The notes beneath the pieces are model-generated. The model saw only the letters and a program-made list of their open reading frames with translations. It was not told where the DNA came from and ran no database searches. A stretch of DNA of 64,000 nt from Cinclus cinclus (Eukaryota > Chordata > Aves > Passeriformes > Cinclidae). The stretch covers positions 136,009,392-136,073,391 of the forward strand of contig NC_085046.1 of the NCBI RefSeq assembly GCF_963662255.1. Direction: 5' to 3'. Positions 13,015 to 25,282 of this stretch are shown here, in pieces; position 1 is the first letter of the stretch, and each line of letters begins with the position of its first letter. Both the position numbers and the translations under genes were made by a program.

Positions 13015-16000
13015 TTAAGGAGATTTTTTTTTTCATTTTGTAAGAAACCTAAATAACTATCAAGCATTCTTTCAATGTTTGCATTTAAATTCACTGCATT
13101 CAGCCCACACTAAATTTTTTACTGTCTGGCCAGCCAAGACAACTGTCAAATTCCAGTGACTGGAAATTTGTTAGTAGTCCATTAAAACATGTAATTGCTG
13201 CTTATATTGTATTGAAATATTTCATCTCGCTTTCAGTGGTTGCTCCAGAAAGACATGCAACTTCCCAAATCCTTAACGTTATCTGACAGTCCCCTGTCCA
13301 TTACTGAGGTACATGAAGGCATATCAATAGCACTTGAAGCCCATAATGAGCGTTACAGTGATTCTTTGATTTTTCAGGAATGCAAGTACATGAATAATAC
13401 ATAACTAAAAGAAAGCTGTTATTTTTTAAGTAGCACCATTGTTATGAAGGCCTGTGTGTTTCCTGTACTCTTTCACCTCCTCTCATCACCTCTTCTACAA
13501 CAAAGGAAGAACAGCCTGACAAGACTCAGCTTTTGTCTATTCTTTCATTATGAAAACTAACAAATGTCAGAACTTTAAAACATTCCAGGGTTACAGGGTG
13601 ATGATTAATAAAAAGAATTAAACTTGATGTTATTAAAAAAAAAATAAATTTTAAATATTGTTTGCAAAAAATGTTCAAATCACTGCAATTCTAAATGTTG
13701 ATTCTGTTTGCTGAATGAGCAGTATGACAGCAATGAGGAAATGTGAAAGCTGCATTTTATGTTACATTGCATTTTCTTCCCAAAATTTTGTCTCAAATTT
13801 GGTTATAGTTTATTATCTGAAACGCAATGCTGAAAAGTTTCCAGATATTTTTCATTCTTGTAAAGTGGATCGCAAACCCAATACTGTATAGCAGCGAAAA
13901 CTGTTCATTTTTTGAAGCTCTAATCATTCTTTAAAGCTAGCTGAAACTTAAAATGGACTATTCTAAATGTATTTTACAGTTAATTTTAGTTCTTCCCTCT
14001 GGTCTTTTTTAGCTTCCTTCTGTATTGAATAGTCTACTGTGGGAAAAAAAACCATGTCTGTTTCCCACATCTGTGGTCACAGATGGAGCAACTAGAAAGA
14101 CTCTTGCCAGCACTGAACAAGTAGATGCCTGGCCAAAATAACATATTAACTGCTCATTTCTGCACTAAGGGAAAGTGTAGTCGGTGAGTTCAGTCTTTGC
14201 CAAATTCTGAGAAACAACACTGATGTAATGGCTAACAGAGTTTTGTAATTGTTCCTGGTGACAGACAGCATGTATTTTGAATATTAAGGGCATTGAGAAT
14301 ATTAATCTCTCTGTTGTGTTAGACAGAATAATTTCTATGATAAACATCCATCAAAATGTTCATCATCCATTTACTGAAATTAATTAGAAATATATTTTTT
14401 TCCCTAGTTTGAACAAGAAATATTTTCCAATTAGATAGTACAGCAGGAATAAAAAAAAAAAAATTAAAATACATTTTCAAAAAAAAAAAAACCAAACAAA
14501 AAAAACCCCCACACTTGTTGCTCTATTTCTTAAGTCCTTAGGGATCTTTGTAAAACATTTAGGAATGGGTCACAGAGCAATAAGATCCAGAAAAAAAAAA
14601 ATTATTATATTAAGGAAGCTATTTAAGAGAATAATGAAAGTCTGTAGCAGAGTATTATTTTTTCTGTCTTTCTGGGGGTTAATGTAGCTTCCTCTACCCT
14701 GGATTCAGTAGCTAGATTCCACTCCTGAAAGTACATGTTCCCTTTTAGGAGCTGAATAGTGATCACTGACAACAGTAAAAATGGAAGTATGTGATTATGA
14801 TGTCTCCCTTTTTATTAAACAGCTTAACAGTTACAACACTCAGCAGGGTGTTTCCCACTTCTTCCTCTACAACTCCAGAACTACTCCTCCTACATACTAG
14901 TGACATGTATTCTGTCCCTGAGAGAGTACACTGAAGACTGGGTTTGAGGATATTCAGAAGATTTTAACACTCTTCATTTGCTGAAGACAACCTGTAATAT
15001 GAGATTGCACACATGCACACCCAACACAGCAAGCACACAAAAAAGATTGAATTTCATGAATTGTATGCTGGATTTTCAAAAGGCATGTTACAGGAAACAG
15101 TGCCTAGATGGATATTGCATTAAAAGTCACCTGCAGCAACTGTCAGACCAAGATGCTGAAAGCAAACTTCCAAACATCCTGAAAAGTGCTGTGACTGATG
15201 TATGGAGGAGAACTCGTGGTTTTTCCCCTCCTCCCCTCTATCCCTTGGTAATAGTACTTAACACTGCTCCACCTTGCATTTTAGTTCCATAAGAAAGCAC
15301 TAAGCATGCCTTCATATTAGTCATCTTTTCAAACAGACTAAAAATATTATGGTGCACAGATATACAGGCTCAGAATTTCAAGCACCCAGGGAAACTTAAT
15401 GGCAAATACTGAAAAGGCTTTGGAGTTCAGCTACTTCTGTGATTAACACGAGCAGAAGAGGAATAATCACGACTGCAATTACCAATTTAGGAAGCATAAT
15501 TCTATTGAAATGCCACTTAACTTCAGTTTTTGCTTCTGAACCTTCCTATCAAGCAGTGCCCAGTAAAACTAGCAGATTAAACACTTGGATAAGTTTCCTG
15601 ATTAACTTGGATAAATTGGAAGAGAAATGTTTTCACATTATTAACATGTAAACCAGACATATTTAAACCAATGTTCTTCAGCAATTTTTCAGGAGAAAGA
15701 CAATTATTTTAAAATTTAAAATCCAAAAATTTAAATGATATAACAGCTGATTTATTTCTTATGCATCATATCTCAAAGTCTGCATGGCTCACAGGAGACA
15801 AGATTTATATGGTTTATACAGTACTCAATTATCTTCCATCTTCCATATAATTTTTAATGCATTTTAATCCTAATAACTTCACCATAGATATTTCTGATCA
15901 CAGAATACTGATTCTACTGGTAAACAAAAAAAATATACTTGTGGCTTATGGCATAATATTACTTAATATTAAATCCCCATAAATTAATGGGGTACTTTTT

Positions 16001-16640
16001 TTCTTTTCCAGGATCTTCATAGTAATAATTCCTTAAAACTATTTACCTAGTTATTTACAGAACAGATTAACTTATTGCACGTTAACACATGAAAATTCTA
16101 ATTCACTTTTTTAATTTAAAAAAATTACTCATGATTCTTTATATTTGTGACAATTTTAATAGTGTAATTCTGTCATTTCTCCCCAACATAAGGCACATGA
16201 TCAGAAATACTTTTATGAAATGCTAACATCTTCAATGAAATACAGTCTGGGCAGACTGTTCTACAACATTACTCAAAATTTAAAATATTACTGCACTTTA
16301 CCTTAATGCATTACTGTAATTCAGTAATGATACTTTAGTTAAACTTTAATAAGAACTTATGAATTGGCACTTAATAAAGGTTCTTTCCATATGAGAGAAT
16401 ATTCCGTATTCCATATAGTTTAGGAATCTAAGAATAGTTGAAACTGAATTCTAGCATCATCAGCAATATTTTTTGAATGATTAGTACTGCTTAAAAAGTA
16501 GAACTTACTGTGCTTCCATACGTCTCTAATTTATTAGTGGTAGCAATTTACTCATCTGCAGTCCACCATGAGACTGCATTATCCTAAAACAATTGCACTA
16601 TAAATACCTGGCCAAATACTGGTCTTTTCATGGATACTAA

Positions 16641-16850
16641 TCCTAGAATCAGATATTTAGGCTGGTTAAAGACCTTTAAGACCATCAAGTACAACAATTG
16701 AACCAACACTGCCATTAAATTAAACCATGTCCTTTAGTGTCACATCTACACATCTGAACACCTCCGGGGGTGCTGACTCCAGCACCACCCTGGGCAGTGC
16801 CTTCCAGTGCTCTGCATTGGAACAATGTCCAATCCTTCTGACATTAGTCA
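16641..16850 (-). mobile_element. CR1 LINE 3' end, piece 1 of a mosaic
   Basis: The plus strand reads cctagaatcagatatttagg, then gacctttaagaccatcaagt, accatgtcctttagtgtcac and cctgggcagtgccttccag. This is antisense CR1 3' untranslated sequence of the type whose antisense mentions accatgtcccttagtgccac and cctccagg...cctgggcag. It is interrupted at about 16850, where sense-oriented CR1 text starts shortly after. Confidence 0.8.
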
Positions 16851-16882
16851 GAAAAAATAAAACCAAAGAGAGTATTTCCCCC

Positions 16883-17270
16883 TGATAAGCAAGAGGGGAG
16901 AACTGGTGACAACAAATGGAGAAGGCTGAGGTAGTTCAGTGAATTCTTTGCCTCAGTCTTCACTGGCTGTCAGCCTTCCCATTTCTCCCAAGTCCTCGAT
17001 CCTCTACACGGGATTTGGGGGAGTGATGTCACTTGCGTTGGAGCTAAAGAGCAGGTTCAGGACCACTAAATGAAACTCAAAAGTCAGAAGTCTATGGCAC
17101 CTAATGACATGCATCCCAGGATCATAAGGCGACTAAATGGTGTTGGAACCAGGTCACTCTCCATCACTCGAAAAGTCATGGCAGTCATGTGGTTTCAGGA
17201 AGGAGGAAAACATCGCTCCTGGGAGAGAGGAAGATCCAGGGAGCTACAGACTCGTGAGCTTCAGCTCTGT
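16883..17270 (+). mobile_element. CR1 LINE ORF2 piece, opposite strand, piece 2 of a mosaic
   Basis: The plus strand here is sense CR1 ORF2 from just before the reverse transcriptase. It has gataagcaagaggggagaac and a broken FFASVFTG-like segment, then DMHPRI (from atgacatgcatcccaggatc), RKVMAVMWF (the usual FEKSW region) and REDPGSYRLVSF. The order is correct for CR1 ORF2, but frames are broken. It lies between two antisense CR1 pieces, so the locus switches strand twice. Confidence 0.8.
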
Positions 17271-17274
17271 GTTT

Positions 17275-17390
17275 ATTATCCAGCACATTGACACTCCTGT
17301 CCAACTTGGTGTCATCTGCAAACTGACTGAGGGCACACTCAAACCCCTTATCCAGACTATTGATAAAGATATCAAACAAAATAGAACAAA
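17275..17390 (-). mobile_element. CR1 LINE RT catalytic region, piece 3 of a mosaic
   Basis: On the minus strand this reads FDIFINSLDKGFECALSQFA then DDTKL, which is the CR1 reverse-transcriptase segment LFNIFINDLD...KFADDTKL. The FADD catalytic box is intact. The piece is about 115 bases long and fades on both sides. In the element it belongs just downstream of the part found in the adjacent plus-strand piece, so the two may come from one inverted insertion. Confidence 0.78.
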
Positions 17391-18888
17391 ACAGAAAGGA
17401 TAGAATGATCAAAAAAAACCCCAAACAATTAAAAACAGGACAGGTAATCTTTCCTCTGAAAGATAAATCTAAAGGAGAATTTGTTAGAAAAATTTGTAAA
17501 TATTAGAAAAAAATGTATGTTCTGTTCAAAGTTTTGCAATTACTAGTATTAATGAGGTAAAAATAGGACAGAAAAAGAGGCAAAACTTGGGTTTAGTGTA
17601 CTCAAACAAAACTAATTCTTAATATCATTCTTATGGTGACTAATGGAAAACTACAATATGTAAAATTGTTTTAATGCATTTCCAATAAATATACTGCAGG
17701 GAATATCATTCTAAAGAATCCTAATTTTGTTATTCTTTTGTTTTATGATTAAATCTATTTTGTATTAAACTTGTATCCCATTCTTATCCGTGTTTCAATT
17801 ATTAACTAATTTGAACAAATTATAACATTAGGTATTTGCTGAAAGGTCAGTTTACTTAAAAAATAACAGCTAAATATTATTTTGCCTTAAGAATATTTTC
17901 TAAATGGTAGATAATCCCTTACATGTAAATTATGGTTTTTAACCATTAGATCACATTTTTTTTTATAAATTTGACTCAGATTTGAAAAATCAAATGCAAT
18001 GTTCTTTAAAAGACGTTCATTTCTCCTACATAATACTGATTTATTCAGACTAGAACTAGAATTACAAAAAAATAATGATGAATTTTAAGGCCTAATTACA
18101 GTGTTCTGCATATTTTAAGTGACTGTGGAACAAACATAATCGCTGACTTAAAATGCTGTCTTGAAAATTTTGCCAACTGATAAAATTCTGAATTTGTCTT
18201 CTTGAGACAATTGTTAGTATTGTTACTACAAGCTCAGTATTTGAGAAATATGGATTTTGAAGTAATCAATGATGGTTAAGAATATGACATAACTATATTT
18301 ATGAGCTCAAACTTTGTAGAAAAATGTCCATGAATTATAAAAATCTATTCAATATTCAATGTTGGTTGGCACTATGTGGTTTAGGTAACACCTTATTCAG
18401 CCTTTTCTCTGTAGAGATTTTCTTTACTATGTCAACTCTGAGTTATCTATAATAGTCAATAAGCAAATTAAGTTCAAGATGCTATAGTACATCTTTTGTC
18501 ATGCTAACTTTGCTAGGAGACTGTAAAACTTTTGCACAAGTTGTCCATATATCTATTTTCAATTATGTTCTTATACACTTTTAATTTGAGAACACACAAA
18601 GGGAGTGCAATAGTTCCTAAGATTTAAATGTCTACCTATAAACTTACATAATTTACATTTCAAACTTCTGACTTGAGATCATCTTTTTCTTTTGTGATAT
18701 TGAGGTCGTCTCTTTCTGATTTCAGAACAGTAAACATATAGCAATATATTTAAACCGTCATCTCTAGTAATTTTAGAAAATCAATAAGTTTTTGTTCAGA
18801 TTTACCTGATTGTCCTAACTATTTAGTCTCATCAAAACACATTAATGACATTCTTCAATGCACAGAAACTGTAAATGCAAAAGACTTA

Positions 18889-18993
<105 letters not shown>

Positions 18994-19621
18994 CTACAAA
19001 ATAAAATAAATCAATATATTTTAAAAATAAATATCTGTACTTGAGAGATAAGTCTGTAAATTAAGCTTTCCAGCAGTGTAAATAAAAGAGATCTTCCAAT
19101 TAATAATTACATGTAAGTTTAGCATATTTCACAATAAATTAGTGTAATTAACCCCAAGGTTTTGGTTCATGACATGTGAATTATAATAACTTTTAGGTAT
19201 CATCACTCTGCTGACCTCCTCAAAGCACCATGATTTTGCTTATTTGCATAGCTGTTGCATGCTTATTACAGTTGTGGGTAATCATATTACATTTTGATTA
19301 CTATATTCTCAAAGGGCAAGATAACTCATTGCATTCTGTGCAATACCCCTGTCTTAAAATACCAACTAAATAATTGTACATCACTGAGTAAATGCAGTGA
19401 AGGTGAAGAATATAATTTACTCCTGACATCTATAATCTAGCACAAGTATGATAAAAAGGCATCAAAGGTAAAAGTATTTTTCTTAATTCATGGAGTTGTG
19501 TGAAATACAACTATCAGAATCACGACAATTTTTAATATCCTGTAAATTTAATTGCCCTATGCATATTTCTGCAAAAGGATAAAAATTTCATTACCATTTT
19601 AAGAAAATAATGCATTTTTAC

Positions 19622-20319
19622 AGGGAAGGGAAGGGAAGGGAAGGGAAGGGAAGGGAAGGGAAGGGAAGGGAAGGGAAGGGAAGGGAAGGGAAGGGAAGGG
19701 AAGGGAAGGGAAGGGAAGGGAAGGGAAGGGAAGGGAAGGGAAGGGAAGGGAAGGGAAGGGAAGGGAAGGGAAGGGAAGGGAAGGGAAGGGAAGGGAAGGG
19801 AAGGGAAGGGGAGGGAAGGGGAGGGAAGGGGAGGGAAGGGGAGGGAAGGGGAGGGGAGGGGAGGGAAGGGGAGGGGAGGGGAGGGGAGGGAAGGGGAGGG
19901 GAGGGAAGGGAAGGGAAGGGAAGGGAAGGGAAGGGAAGGGAAGGGAAGGGAAGGGAAGGGAAGGGAAGGGAAGGGAAGGGAAGGGAAGGGAAGGGAAGGG
20001 AAGGGAAGGGAAGGGAAGGGAAGGGAAGGGAAGGGAAGGGAAGGGAAGGGAAGGGAAGGGAAGGGAAGGGAAGGGAAGGGAAGGGAAGGGAAGGGAAGGG
20101 AAGGGAAGGGAAGGGAAGGGAAGGGAAGGGAAGGGAAGGGAAGGGGGAAAAGAAAAGAAAAGGAAAGGAAAGGAAAGGAAAGGAAAGGAAAGGAAAGGAA
20201 AGGAAAGGAAAGGAAAGGAAAGGAAAGGAAAGAAAAGAAAAGAAAAGAAAAGAAAAGAAAAGAAAAGAAAAGAAAAGAAAAGAAAAGAAAAGAAAAGAAA
20301 AGAAAAGAGAAAAGAAAAA
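19622..20319. repeat. Pure purine tract: (GGGAA)n, (AAAGG)n, (AAAAG)n
   Basis: About 700 bases in which the plus strand is purine only. From about 19622 to 20147 it is (GGGAA)n, with a G-richer interior block of GGGGA units at 19805-19912. About 20158-20231 is (AAAGG)n and about 20232-20319 is (AAAAG)n, so the G content falls in steps towards the right. It lies in the intron between exons D and E, about 630 bases upstream of the exon E acceptor in the transcript, where it would be a continuous C/U run. Both strands are open in several frames simply because no stop codon fits the pattern. These are not genes. Confidence 0.98.
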
Positions 20320-20660
20320 TGAATACTTTTTTTTAGGAATTTTAATACTGAAATAAATCATCATTTATTACAATTATAATTGAGAACTGAGAGCATTTGT
20401 GTTTAAAGATGTGGATACCATTTTGATGGATTATTATCATGTCCTTGAAAGCTCATATCCCTTTGTCACACTGGAGTTCTGGTAATTGAAGAAGGACATA
20501 TTTTTATGAGCCAACTCCAGAACAGGCAAGTTGGAAAACTGACTAATGTTCCAAGGATTGTTATTTGCTCCAAAGGGAGGAGGAGCACTTTCCTTTACAG
20601 GTGTGAGTGGTGATATAAGTACACTGAAGAAGAGACAGTTTGGCATATTCACATATATGA

Positions 20661-20702
20661 ACACACGTGTGTACACGTATATGTGTGTACACGTATATGT
20701 GC
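20661..20702. repeat. 42-bp alternating purine-pyrimidine run (Z-DNA type)
   Basis: Every step from 20661 to 20702 alternates purine and pyrimidine (acacacgtgtgtacacgtat, then atgtgtgtacacgtatatgt, then gc). It contains a perfect 16-base tandem duplication, gtgtgtacacgtatat, at 20667-20682 and 20683-20698. Confidence 0.9.
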
Positions 20703-20960
20703 CATACCCCAGGGACTGCAGTCAAGTACAGAGAGTCAAGAGGGCACAGGTGGAAAGGACATGGAAAACTGTGTAGGCAAGCATCTGATTTGCTCTAATT
20801 GAGTAAAGAGCAGAAAACCACACCTAAATCTTCTTGGCTGAAGAAAAGATATTCTGTCTATCTTGTGCTGTTCTAGCCACAAAATTTGTAACACTAGACA
20901 TAAAAGTTTAAACTGGAATCCATTGCTGCATTTAAGGCTGACACACATTTCACTCAGTAC

Positions 20961-21161
20961 TTAAAAAACCAACCAACTAAAAACAAAAACAAAAACAACA
21001 ACAACAACAACAAAAAACCAAACAAAAAAAAACAAACAAAAAAAACCCAAAACCCAAAGGAACAAACAAAAACCCCAACAAAACAAACAAACAAAAAACC
21101 CAACAAAACAAACAAACAAAAAAGAAAAAAACAACCAACCAACCAACCAAAGAAACAAAAA
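20961..21161. repeat. A/C-rich low-complexity tract
   Basis: About 200 bases built almost only from A and C on the plus strand (caaaa, caac, aaac, and four ccaa units near 21133). It is an irregular mixture, not one unit. In the CSMD3 transcript it would be U/G-rich. Confidence 0.93.
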
Positions 21162-23870
21162 GGCTGCTATTTTTGGTCCACTTTGAAATTCTGTGTAACT
21201 AAGTGTGCAGTTTCATCAGAACAGAAGACTCCACAATAAAACACAGGCAAATAATGTTAGCATTGAATTCAACTTGAAAGTATATTTTATTTATTAACAG
21301 TAGAATACATTTTGAAATAATATTGCAACAAAACCATCAATACTATATGCATAATAATAAGAAAAGGAAGATAGTATAAAAATTGTATAGCTAATTAATG
21401 ATTAGAAATCTTAATCCATTTGTGGATTACATCTTAATCATGTGTTTTCCAGCAAAAACATGAAGAAATCTAATCTCATTATCTGTTTTTGGTTTTTTGT
21501 TTTTTTTTTTTGGGCAAGTGCAATGGAAATATTTTTAAAATTAACAGCCTTCAAGACACTTCATATTAGTTGAGTATCACCAAACTGATACAAGGCACCT
21601 GTGTCTTTGTAATTGAAGTATTTGTCTTCATAAGTTGTGTCAAAAAAAGTAAAACAGATTTTCTTTAGCACAATCAACATTATCTCATGTGATGTGCATT
21701 TCATCAGAGAAGATAGATAAGGAAAGTATAAGTTCCAAGGTATGCTTTTTTTAATTAGGAATGACACAAAAAAAAAGAGTTTTCTTTATTTCACTGCAGA
21801 AAAGTAAGATCTTTGTCATTCTTTTCTAACAATGCTCACAAATAAAAACCTAAGAGAACTCCCTGAAAAATATCTGTCTCATTAAGGAATATTGTAGAAA
21901 ATAAAAAAAAATCAAAATTGATTTTTTATTCTAAACATAGGCTTCAACTTCAATCTTTGAACTAGGTTTCAGCTTCAGTCTTTCCAATTGTTTCTAGTGA
22001 ATGTCCAAATTATTGATTATTCTGTTGTAATCTGGCTGCTCTGACGTAATCTCTTACTTTTCTACAATCTGAAATTATTTTCTGTGATAGAGTTTTTAAA
22101 AAACTTATAACCAAAAGAGATGCACATTTTAAAAGGTTGTAATTTCCTTTTTCTCCATTAATACTTTTCAGAGCAGTATGTTTAATTACAAGATTTTTGT
22201 CTCACTCTGTAACTCACCTAAAACTATGATAACGGGATAGGTTTGACATCAAAAACTGTAGTTCTATAAAGCCAGAGCTGTCAATATCCAACAGGAAAGT
22301 AATTTACTACACATGCAGTGTACTAGCCTTTACATGTTCCTGCTGTAAAAATAAACCCTGTATACTTCTTGGAAACTCATCCTTTGACATGCAAAGTACA
22401 CACATAATGTACAATATAAAATGTACTTTAAACCCTTCCAAATATGCCAACAAGCAAGAAAATGAGTCTTCTTAAGGCTATGTTTTCAGAGACCTTGATT
22501 TACATCATCTTTAGTTGGATAACACTCAAAGCCAGTTGGACTTGCAGTGCTTATTATATTGACTATTCCCTTTAGAATACTGAAAGGTTTTTTGATGATA
22601 TCAGCATTTAAAGTTGATTGTGATGGAACCTTTCAAAATAAAAACTGAAATTTGGATAAGATGAGAAGATAACTTAAAACTTCTTAAATAAACTTTCCAA
22701 AAAATCTGCTTTTACCTGTTCATATTACTGAAAAATCTTTAAAGGGCAAACCAAAGTTGGGTGCCATCTTTGAATCAGTTTAATAATAGAGTAAAACTTC
22801 AGAGTAATTCTACTTTTTAGTCTGTTGCTCATGAGAATAAAAACTTCAGGGAAAACTGATTATTTATTGCTATATTCTAAATATTTTAAAAGCAGACTAG
22901 CATTACTAAAGTGTGCTATTGATCTGGTTAGTAGATGCATTACAATAATAAGTGCAGGGACAAATAATTTTCTATACATTCCAGTAAAGTCTATTTTTCC
23001 AGTTTCCCAGAGCAAGATTAAAGCATTAATATAAATTAAATAAGATCCATGGGTTTTATTGATGCATACAAACATTGATCATACTATAATATATTTCTGC
23101 ATTTATTGCATTTATCCACTGCCCACAATCTTTGTCAAAGCTGAATAGAAAAAATGAGGCACCACAAGATATTTTCAAATGTTAAGGTATAACAGCAAGG
23201 AACAAAATTATGAATAAAAAATATTTCATCAATGATATGGCTGAGCTATAACATTCTTGATGAAAGGATTATACTATCAAAAGTTGGTTCTGGAAGGCAG
23301 AAGAAGAAAATTTCTAAGATTACATCTCAGTTTGCCACCAGTCTTGAGCTATCATTTCACTCATAATGAGTCACCTAATGATATCAGATATGCATCTGTA
23401 TGGCTTCAGAGCTGAGAATATCTTAAAATTAGGCAATATAACAATTACTGTATTTTATTTTTTAGGAAAAAGTTCTCAGTAGTCCCTGAAGTTTAGTGCT
23501 TTTATTCTATCATTTGTGACAAATCCAGCAGGTATCAGACTGGTACAATTGTTCTGATATAGAATAATAATATCTTGAATTTTGATATTATTAAATACAT
23601 CCTTATGCACCACTATGAGGAAAAAGGAATCTTGCATTTTCTCTTCCTCCATATACACACTATATGAAAAAACCAAATTATTCAAAATAAAATATGCTGA
23701 CCCTTTATTCTTTATTCCCTTTAAAAAAAAGAAAAAAATTTAAAAAATTAAAAGTAGCTAAACAGAAGGTAACAGTCTCTCTACATCCTGGGCCATCCAT
23801 CTATTTATAAACCCAAAAGCAATGAACAAGTTTGAGTGCCTGATTTAAACCAAGGATATAAACCCAGACA

Positions 23871-23894
23871 CAAATAATAATAATAATAATAATG
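23871..23894. repeat. (AAT)8 microsatellite
   Basis: Eight AAT units preceded by acac and followed by gagtcag. Confidence 0.9.
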
Positions 23895-25243
23895 AGTCAG
23901 TAACACTAATAAATACAGCCTCTACAGGGAAAAAAAAAAGTCCTATTTAAAAAAATAATTTTCTTAAAATTGTAATTATTTACTTATTACTTTGTAAGAA
24001 TTTTTTCAAAGGAATCATTGGGAGCAGAGATCTAATTTCTAACAAATTTCGGTAGGTGTACCTTCTTTCTGTGCCTTGGAATATATCCTCTACAACCCAC
24101 TCCTTGGGCAGAACACCAGTTCAGAAGTAAAATGGGAAAAGGTTTTATTGACTAGTTAATGACTACCTCGAGAACTTCCTACAGCTTTTCAGAGAAAGCA
24201 TGGTCAAAGGATGAACTCCAGACCACAGTTTTTCCAGACAGTTGTTCAATATGTGTATGCAGTTCCTGATGAAATTAGCTCCCTGAAGATTTTTCGAGCA
24301 GTGTTCCAGGTGAAGTACTCAACTTTTAAAAGTTTCGAAACATGCAAAGCAGAATGGTGTGTAACAGAGGCAAGTGTTCTGTTCCTCAGAACTGCTTCTG
24401 AAGGGGAAGAGTAAAGATACAAGGTTGCACAAACTTCTATATGTGCATCTGTTACCCTGAGTGTCCCAATGTAAATGCAACTCTAAAATATTTTCAGATG
24501 TATTGTAACATTTTCACTCCATAAAATGAGACATTCTACCAGTAAAACAATAATGACGTTTCTAAAGGTGTAATGAATCTTTCCTCCTTTCAAGAGTAGT
24601 TAAGTATTAAGCTAAGATACAACTTAAATGAGTTATATATTAGGTAATATTAAGGAATAAATATGAATTAATGCATCCTTCCAAAAATGTAAAATATTTG
24701 AGAACTGTTGTGTAACATAAGAATAGTTTAATTGGTTATTTTGCAGTTAAATATTACATGAACAAAACATAATCCAAAATGAAACAACATAAATTGTAGA
24801 GCACCTCTGTCTCTTCAAGTTTAATTAAATCTTCAAGTACCAGACAGGATGAGAAAAGCAAGGATGGGGGAAGGCAGGAGAAAACTTGGAGATTCACAGA
24901 ACATTAGAGAAATCAAAGCTAGAAGATAAATAAATGTTCATTAATATTACAGGGAATAAATTTTCACCAGTTGAAATGAATAGTCACTTTATTATTGAGT
25001 CCCCTTCTTGGAAATAGGATTCATCATATTTAAGTGCAGATATTTGAAGTGCAAACAACTATATTTGATGTAGGCTTCTTCAAAAAAAGTGAATAAAACT
25101 GCCTAGAGTGTAATCTATTTCATCAAAAGGTAGATAATTCACATTAGATCAACCACATCTTAGAAGTACCTATTACTGTTGTCTAGAAAGTGAGATTAGA
25201 CATTTATATGTGGATGTCTATGTTGGGGACAACTGAAATGTAC

Positions 25244-25279
<36 letters not shown>
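25244..25279. repeat. (ATT)12 microsatellite
   Basis: Twelve ATT units in the 18.1-kb intron. Confidence 0.92.

Positions 25280-25282
<3 letters not shown>

Noticed and set aside
19610..20364. Two 248-codon open frames, one on each strand
   Set aside because: Pure translations of the GGGAA/AAAGG/AAAAG array (GREGK... and FPSLP...); stop codons cannot occur in the pattern. No start context or family support.
24890..24935. A CR1 ghost (attcacagaacattagagaa)
   Set aside because: Similarity limited to the first dozen bases; no further CR1 text.
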